Shown here: positions 59,366-64,000 of the stretch, piece by piece
Position numbering within the stretch: the stretch's first letter is position 1
Layout: every line of letters begins with the position of its first letter
Assembly: GCA_027704905.1 (NCBI GenBank)
Contig: CM051006.1
Location: 2,700,376 to 2,764,375 of the forward strand
Direction: 5' to 3'
Source of the DNA: Muraenolepis orangiensis
Lineage: Eukaryota; Chordata; Actinopteri; Gadiformes; Muraenolepididae
Length of the DNA: 64,000 nucleotides
Position numbers and translations under genes: made by a program
Notes under the pieces: generated by a model
What the model was told of the DNA's origin: nothing
Seen by the model: only the letters and a program-made list of their open reading frames with translations
The model's database searches: none

Positions 59366-59725
59366 GGGAATGGAACCCGTAACCCTGGCAGTGATAATGC
59401 CTTGCTCTCCCAGTTGAACTAGATAGGGAATGGAACCCCTAACCCTGGCAGTGCTAATGCCTTGCTCTACCAGGTGAACTAGACAGGGAATGGAACCCCT
59501 AACCCTGGCAGTGCTAATGCCTTGCTCTACCAGGTGAACTAGACAGGAAATGGAACCCCTAACCCTGGCAGTGATAATGCCTTGCTCTACCAGTTGGACA
59601 AGACAGGGAATGGAACCCCTAACCCTGGCAGTGATAATGCCTTGCTCTACCAGTTGGACAAGACAGGGAATGGAACCCCTAACCCTGGCAGTGCTAATGC
59701 ATTGCTATACAAATGATGGCGTGTA
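59366..59725 (-). repeat. 60-bp tandem array of tRNA-like SINE heads, 6 copies
   Basis: Six units in exact 60-bp register. On the minus strand each reads 'tagttcacctggtagagc' (A box, TRGYNNANNNG), then ggca-loop-tgcc (a 4-bp anticodon stem with a 7-base loop), then 'ggggttccattccc' (B-box and T-arm-like, one base off GGTTCRANNCC). The loop is ttagcac in three units (anticodon position AGC, as in tRNA-Ala) and ttatcac in the other three. The acceptor stem is not present. The sixth unit fades out after 59710. Confidence 0.85.
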
Positions 59726-60547
59726 AACAGCATAAAGAGGACACCCCAGGGGATCGAACCCGGTACCTCTACTACTTCACACACAAGTTAATTCCAGTGT
59801 ATTGTGACTGTGACATTAAAACACACCGAGCATTGCAGCTCTTGCGTTGCCCCCACAGCGCACCATTATGCAGATGAATAAAACAGATGCTTTTTTAACT
59901 ATTTTGTTCACTGAATAATCCGCTTCTGTTCTGGGTTATCTGTATCTTCTGTGACTAAGCAGGGGATCTTAATTACATCAGGCAGCCAGAGAACCAGTGA
60001 AGCAAAAGGCAACAGCAGAAGAACAGCGCCCACACCTCCTCGTCTCCTAACATGAGACCGGTGCTCAGGAGGTGAACACGGGCCTCCTGGAAGCATCCTT
60101 ATTGGATGATGAGTCAAACCATTCGAGCCCATCATCTAATTAAGAGGATGATGCAGTGCTAATCTCTTGTTTGTGATTACTTTATTTAGTTTGACAAATC
60201 ACCAAACATCTCGGCACCCTTTCTCAAAGGGAAGTGACATATATAAAGAATGTTAATGGCTTTGTTTTCTGTTCACTTTTTAACTTTTCCCTTTGTCTTG
60301 ATAAACAACCGTTAAAAGGATTTAATGGCAGTTGGAATATTCTAAATTCAGATTATGTGCTTCAGAATGATGATGGAAACTAGATTGAGAAATGGTACGA
60401 TATGTACCGTATTATTTGTACATTTTTTGGACGGGTGTGGACGTCAGGTCCATGAAGCTACTGTGTGTGTCTGTATGTATGTGTCCAATAAAGAGGATTC
60501 AATCCTCCAGATTTAGTATTGCTGTGCTCAGCTTCAACCTCACCTCT
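59726..60547. other. Unclassified, largely single-copy-looking sequence
   Basis: 'ggggatcgaacccggtacct' at about 59752 is a B-box-like scrap in antisense. 60130-60400 is complex AT-rich sequence (TAATTA-type cores) and could be conserved host DNA. No gene supported. Confidence 0.4.
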
Positions 60548-60690
60548 ATCTATCCACATGAGGGATATAGTGTGAAAAACAACCTTATCTCTATGTATCT
60601 ATTAGAGATAGAAAAACAACCTAATCTTTATCTATGTATTAGTGATATAGTGTGAAAAACAACCTGATCTCCATCTATCTATTAGAGTAC
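60548..60690. repeat. 42-bp AT-rich repeat, ~3 copies
   Basis: The same unit as at 18945 and 57250 ('gatatagtgtgaaaaacaac'). It lies directly before an L2 3' tail. Confidence 0.9.
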
Positions 60691-60694
60691 TATT

Positions 60695-61140
60695 ATACCC
60701 TTGTTTATACTATCGTATTGTGTAGCAGTGCTGCACAATCTAGAGTATAGCATTGTATAGTATTGTTGTTTAAATTCATACTGTGGGAGGGAATGGGGAG
60801 TGAGCATTCCATTGTACTTGTCCATCCATCCATCCATCCATCCATCTTCTCCCGCTTATCCGCGGTCGGGTCGCAGAGGTAGCAGCTTCAGCAGGGGACT
60901 CCAAACTTCCCTCTCCCTAGCAACATGGACTAGCTCTGACTGGGGGATCCCGAGGCGTTCCCAGGCCAGTGTGGAGATATAATCCCCCCACCTGTACATT
61001 GGTCTGCCCCGTGGTCTCTTCCCAGTTGGATGTGCCTAGAAAACCTCCCTCGGGAGGCGACAAGGAAGCATCCTTACTAGATGCCCGAAACCGGGACTGT
61101 ACTTGTTGCACACAGCAAATAAAAGCATCTTGAATCTTGA
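60695..61140 (+). mobile_element. L2-type LINE 3' tail, split by Rex3
   Basis: Left half 60695-60821 with 'gggagggaatggggagtgag' and 'cattccattgtacttg'. Right half 61098-61140 with 'caaataaaagcatcttgaat'. Together they make the same tail as at 18555-18664. Confidence 0.8.
60822..61097 (-). mobile_element. Rex3-like LINE, 3' end only, with 9-bp target duplication
   Basis: 'ccatccatccatc' (GATG-type tail in antisense), then the Rex3 C-terminal region as at 163-440 ('gcagcttcagcaggggactc'). It is truncated at 'gatgcccgaa'. Flanks are 'tgtacttgt' at 60813-60821 and 61098-61106. Confidence 0.92.
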
Positions 61141-61624
61141 CTGGTGTGAATAATGGCTGCAGTTGTTCCCAATGCTCTCTGAGTCTCTGGAGCACAGCTG
61201 TGTTATCCTCATCCCACGGTCCGTCATCCCATGGACTAAAGTAGCGTGGAGATCTGTGTGCAGGCAACACTGGAGGAAAGGTAAACATTGTTAATACTCA
61301 ACCCACATTGAAATGATACAAAGCCTTTGAATAGCCTCAAAGTTCCCTTTAGGTACTGCTGTGTATTATTCCTCTCCTACTTGTCCAGGTATGAAGGAGC
61401 CATCCGTCTCTCCCTCCCTCACACCAACGGGGGACGGAAGAGCCTCAGAGGATGATTGATAAGGACACTTAAAACCTGTGTGGTCCCACTGTGTCCCCCC
61501 CTGCCTCCCCCCAGCCCTCCCCCATCACACTCACTCAGACTGAGGGGTCATGGCCTGGAAGACAGATGGAGGGATGGAGGCAGGTTGAGGGGGGAGGATG
61601 GAGAAGCATGGCCCCTATCAGAGC
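61141..61624. other. Unclassified flank
   Basis: Contains the dispersed phrase 'acccacattgaaatgataca' (also near 19649). No gene recognised. Confidence 0.4.
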
Positions 61625-61905
61625 TGGGGTTAGGAGGTTAGGGGGTTTGGGGGTTAGGAGGATAGGGGATTAGGAGGTTAGGAGGTTAGGGGATTAGGAG
61701 GTTAGGGGGTTAGGGGGTTAGGAGGTTAGGGGGTTAGGGGGTTAGGAGGTTTGGGGGTTAGGGGGTTAGGAGGCTAGGAGGTTAGGGGGTTTGGGGGTTA
61801 GGAGGTTAGGAGGTTAGGAGGTTAGGAGATTAGGGGGTTAGAGGAATAAGGCTTTAGGAGGTAAGGGAGTTCGGAGGTTAGGGGGTTCGGAGGTTTGGGG
61901 GTTTG
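61625..61905. repeat. G-rich degenerate TTAGGGGG / TTAGGAGG repeat
   Basis: About 30 units of 8 to 9 bases ('ggttaggaggttagggggtt'), all with the G-rich strand on plus. It resembles a telomere repeat but with extra G or A in most units. Confidence 0.93.
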
Positions 61906-62637
61906 GAATAGCCAACAAATTCACACCTCAGCATTTCAGAGAAACCACTGGAAATAGCCACGTGGACCAAGTTGATAGTTAATGGAGAACTCTCCCCATT
62001 TCAATTCTATCAGCAATTCCCTGATTTTTAGCCCAGCAAGGCATGCTGGTTTATTTTTCCGGTGGTTGTCTTTCTGTCGGGAAACCCAGTGGCCGCTGTT
62101 CTTCGGCCGACTTCTTTGGTTTGCGGGCGAGAGGAGTGGAAAGTTGAGGGAAGCGTGAAATTCTTGGCGTCATGCATTCTGGATGACTGCGCTGGAGCTG
62201 AGCTGGTGCAGTGGACCTTAAAAAGCCTATCAGACAAAGAATCTCCCATTGGCTATTCCTCAGTGTTTGGAATCCCTTTGGAGGTAACATCCAGGCCATT
62301 GGAATGTAAACCATATGAATGGTTTATGTGAACATTTTTACTGAAAATCGAATCTATGTTGTTGTACTACCGGAAACATGTCAGTGTAAATGTTGACATT
62401 TTGGTTCTAGCACACGTGCAGTCATGGCACTGGGTTGTGTGATTATTATCTGTACTGGATGTGTTTATCCTTTGTTTAAAAGTGTATATGATATAGTTAG
62501 TATTATATTTGATGAACCTACCAAATATACCAACAAAATGATGGAATACGTATAGAGCTATCAACTACTATAACTTAGACACACTGGGGAAACATGACCG
62601 TTGGAGAGACTTTTTACTTTTCATTTTCACACTACCC
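61906..62637. other. Unclassified, single-copy-looking sequence
   Basis: No TE protein or array. The ORFs at 62028-62331 on both strands have no domain that I recognise. Confidence 0.4.
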
Positions 62638-62735
62638 ATCTCCTAGCATCTACTAGCATCTACTAGCATCTACTTGAATCTCCTAGCATCTACTTGAATC
62701 TACTAGCATCTACTTGAATCTACTAGCATCTCATA
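62638..62735. repeat. Short tandem repeat of ctagcatctact / ttgaatctact
   Basis: Units of 11 to 12 bases, about nine copies, with 'ctagcat' and 'ttgaatc' forms alternating. Confidence 0.92.
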
Positions 62736-63659
<924 letters not shown>

Positions 63660-63792
63660 ACGTCATTAAGGAGCAGGTAGAGGTTAGGGGTCATTAAGGA
63701 GCAGGTAAGGGTTAGAGGTCATGAAGGAGCAGGTATGGGTTAGGGGTCATTAAGGAGTAGGTAGGGGTTAGAGGTCATTAAGGAGCAGGATC
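63660..63792. repeat. 28-bp minisatellite, second locus, ~4.7 copies
   Basis: The unit is 'ggggttagaggtcattaagg' plus agcaggta, identical in type to the array at 6895-7612. Confidence 0.95.
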
Positions 63793-63815
63793 TTGCTCTG
63801 GGATGCCTACTTTAT
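63786..63815 (-). mobile_element. SINE body scrap next to the 28-bp array
   Basis: 'aggatcttgctctgggatgc' matches in antisense the SINE body phrase at 58572-58592. It joins the 28-bp repeat directly. Confidence 0.5.
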
Positions 63816-63941
63816 TGTATTTTGTATTTTTTATACTATTTCGTTTTTTATTCATACTGCGGGAGGGAATGGGGAGTAAGCATTCCATTGTACTTGACAA
63901 ATGACCAATAAAACAACTTGATCTGGATCTTGATCTTGACA
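63811..63941 (+). mobile_element. L2-type LINE 3' tail
   Basis: 'gggagggaatggggagtaag' and 'cattccattgtacttgac', ending 'gatcttgatcttgac'. It is severely 5'-truncated. Confidence 0.8.
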
Positions 63942-63956
63942 GGTAGACTGTGGACA

Positions 63957-64000
63957 AGTGTCAAGTCAAGTTTATTGTCACTTCACAGTTTACAGCAGTA
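63957..64000 (-). mobile_element. LINE 3' tail entering from the right edge
   Basis: 'tcaagtcaagtttattgtca' is the reverse complement of the tail at 12540-12575. The element continues beyond the window. Confidence 0.75.

Noticed and set aside
59366..59725. Cluster of genuine tRNA-Ala genes
   Set aside because: Units are only 60 bp, have no acceptor stem, have a mismatched B box, and lead into a SINE tail.
61625..61905. True interstitial telomere
   Set aside because: Most units have an extra G or A and variable length. A perfect TTAGGG run is not present.

Overview
The window reads as teleost fish DNA from a gene-poor, repeat-saturated stretch. The evidence is the mix of mobile elements: a Rex3 (RTE-clade) LINE that contains near matches to the widely used Rex3 RT primer sites, a Rex1-like LINE, several L2/CR1-group LINEs, a fish L1, a Ty3/gypsy element with a PNMA-like gag, hAT and pogo relatives, and tRNA-derived SINEs ending in the fish 'ctttggataaaagcgtctg' type tail. 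Dinucleotide runs are unusually long and dense, with tens of minisatellites. I found no exon of a host gene that I can support. The species cannot be fixed from the sequence.

Layout. 0-3.3 kb: a Rex3 whose 5' third is inverted. 4-8.5 kb: minisatellites, including a 28-bp array with a 273-bp higher-order period next to a SINE head. 8.6-12.6 kb: two LINEs. 13-16 kb: 47-, 33- and 26-bp arrays and a 150-bp TG run. 16-19.5 kb: LINE pieces separated by CCACC-rich arrays, then a 42-bp array. 20-21 kb: TG repeats and a SINE. 21.6-23.5 kb: a decayed protein gene with a possible FEN1/XPG-like core. 23.5-25.3 kb: an L2-type LINE with another LINE nested in it. 25.6-26.3 kb: a deleted pogo-like transposon. 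26.7-30.6 kb: a 36-bp array and an L2-type LINE carrying its own internal 50-bp array. 31-34.2 kb: a long TG run and a degenerate L1. 36.6-40.4 kb: a gutted gypsy element with a minisatellite inside gag. 40.5-46.5 kb: 42- and 24-bp arrays, a local duplication, long GA/CT/AC runs and a solo LTR. 46.7-47.8 kb: a 42-bp array split by a hAT element. 49-53.6 kb: a 42/47-bp array split by a Rex1-like LINE, then another LINE. 54-64 kb: microsatellites, a 22-bp array, SINE pieces including a 60-bp tandem array of tRNA-like units, a Rex3 inserted into an L2 tail, and a degenerate TTAGGGGG-like block.

Nothing here works together as a pathway. The recurring theme is the link between mobile elements and tandem repeats. 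Arrays appear to have grown out of gag, a LINE ORF, SINE heads and bodies, and possibly an LTR, while other elements have inserted into existing arrays. The least ordinary items are the tandem tRNA-like SINE heads at 59.4 kb, the gag-born array at 37 kb, the twin-priming inversion in Rex3, and the broken FEN1-like gene near 22.9 kb. No previously undescribed functional system was found.
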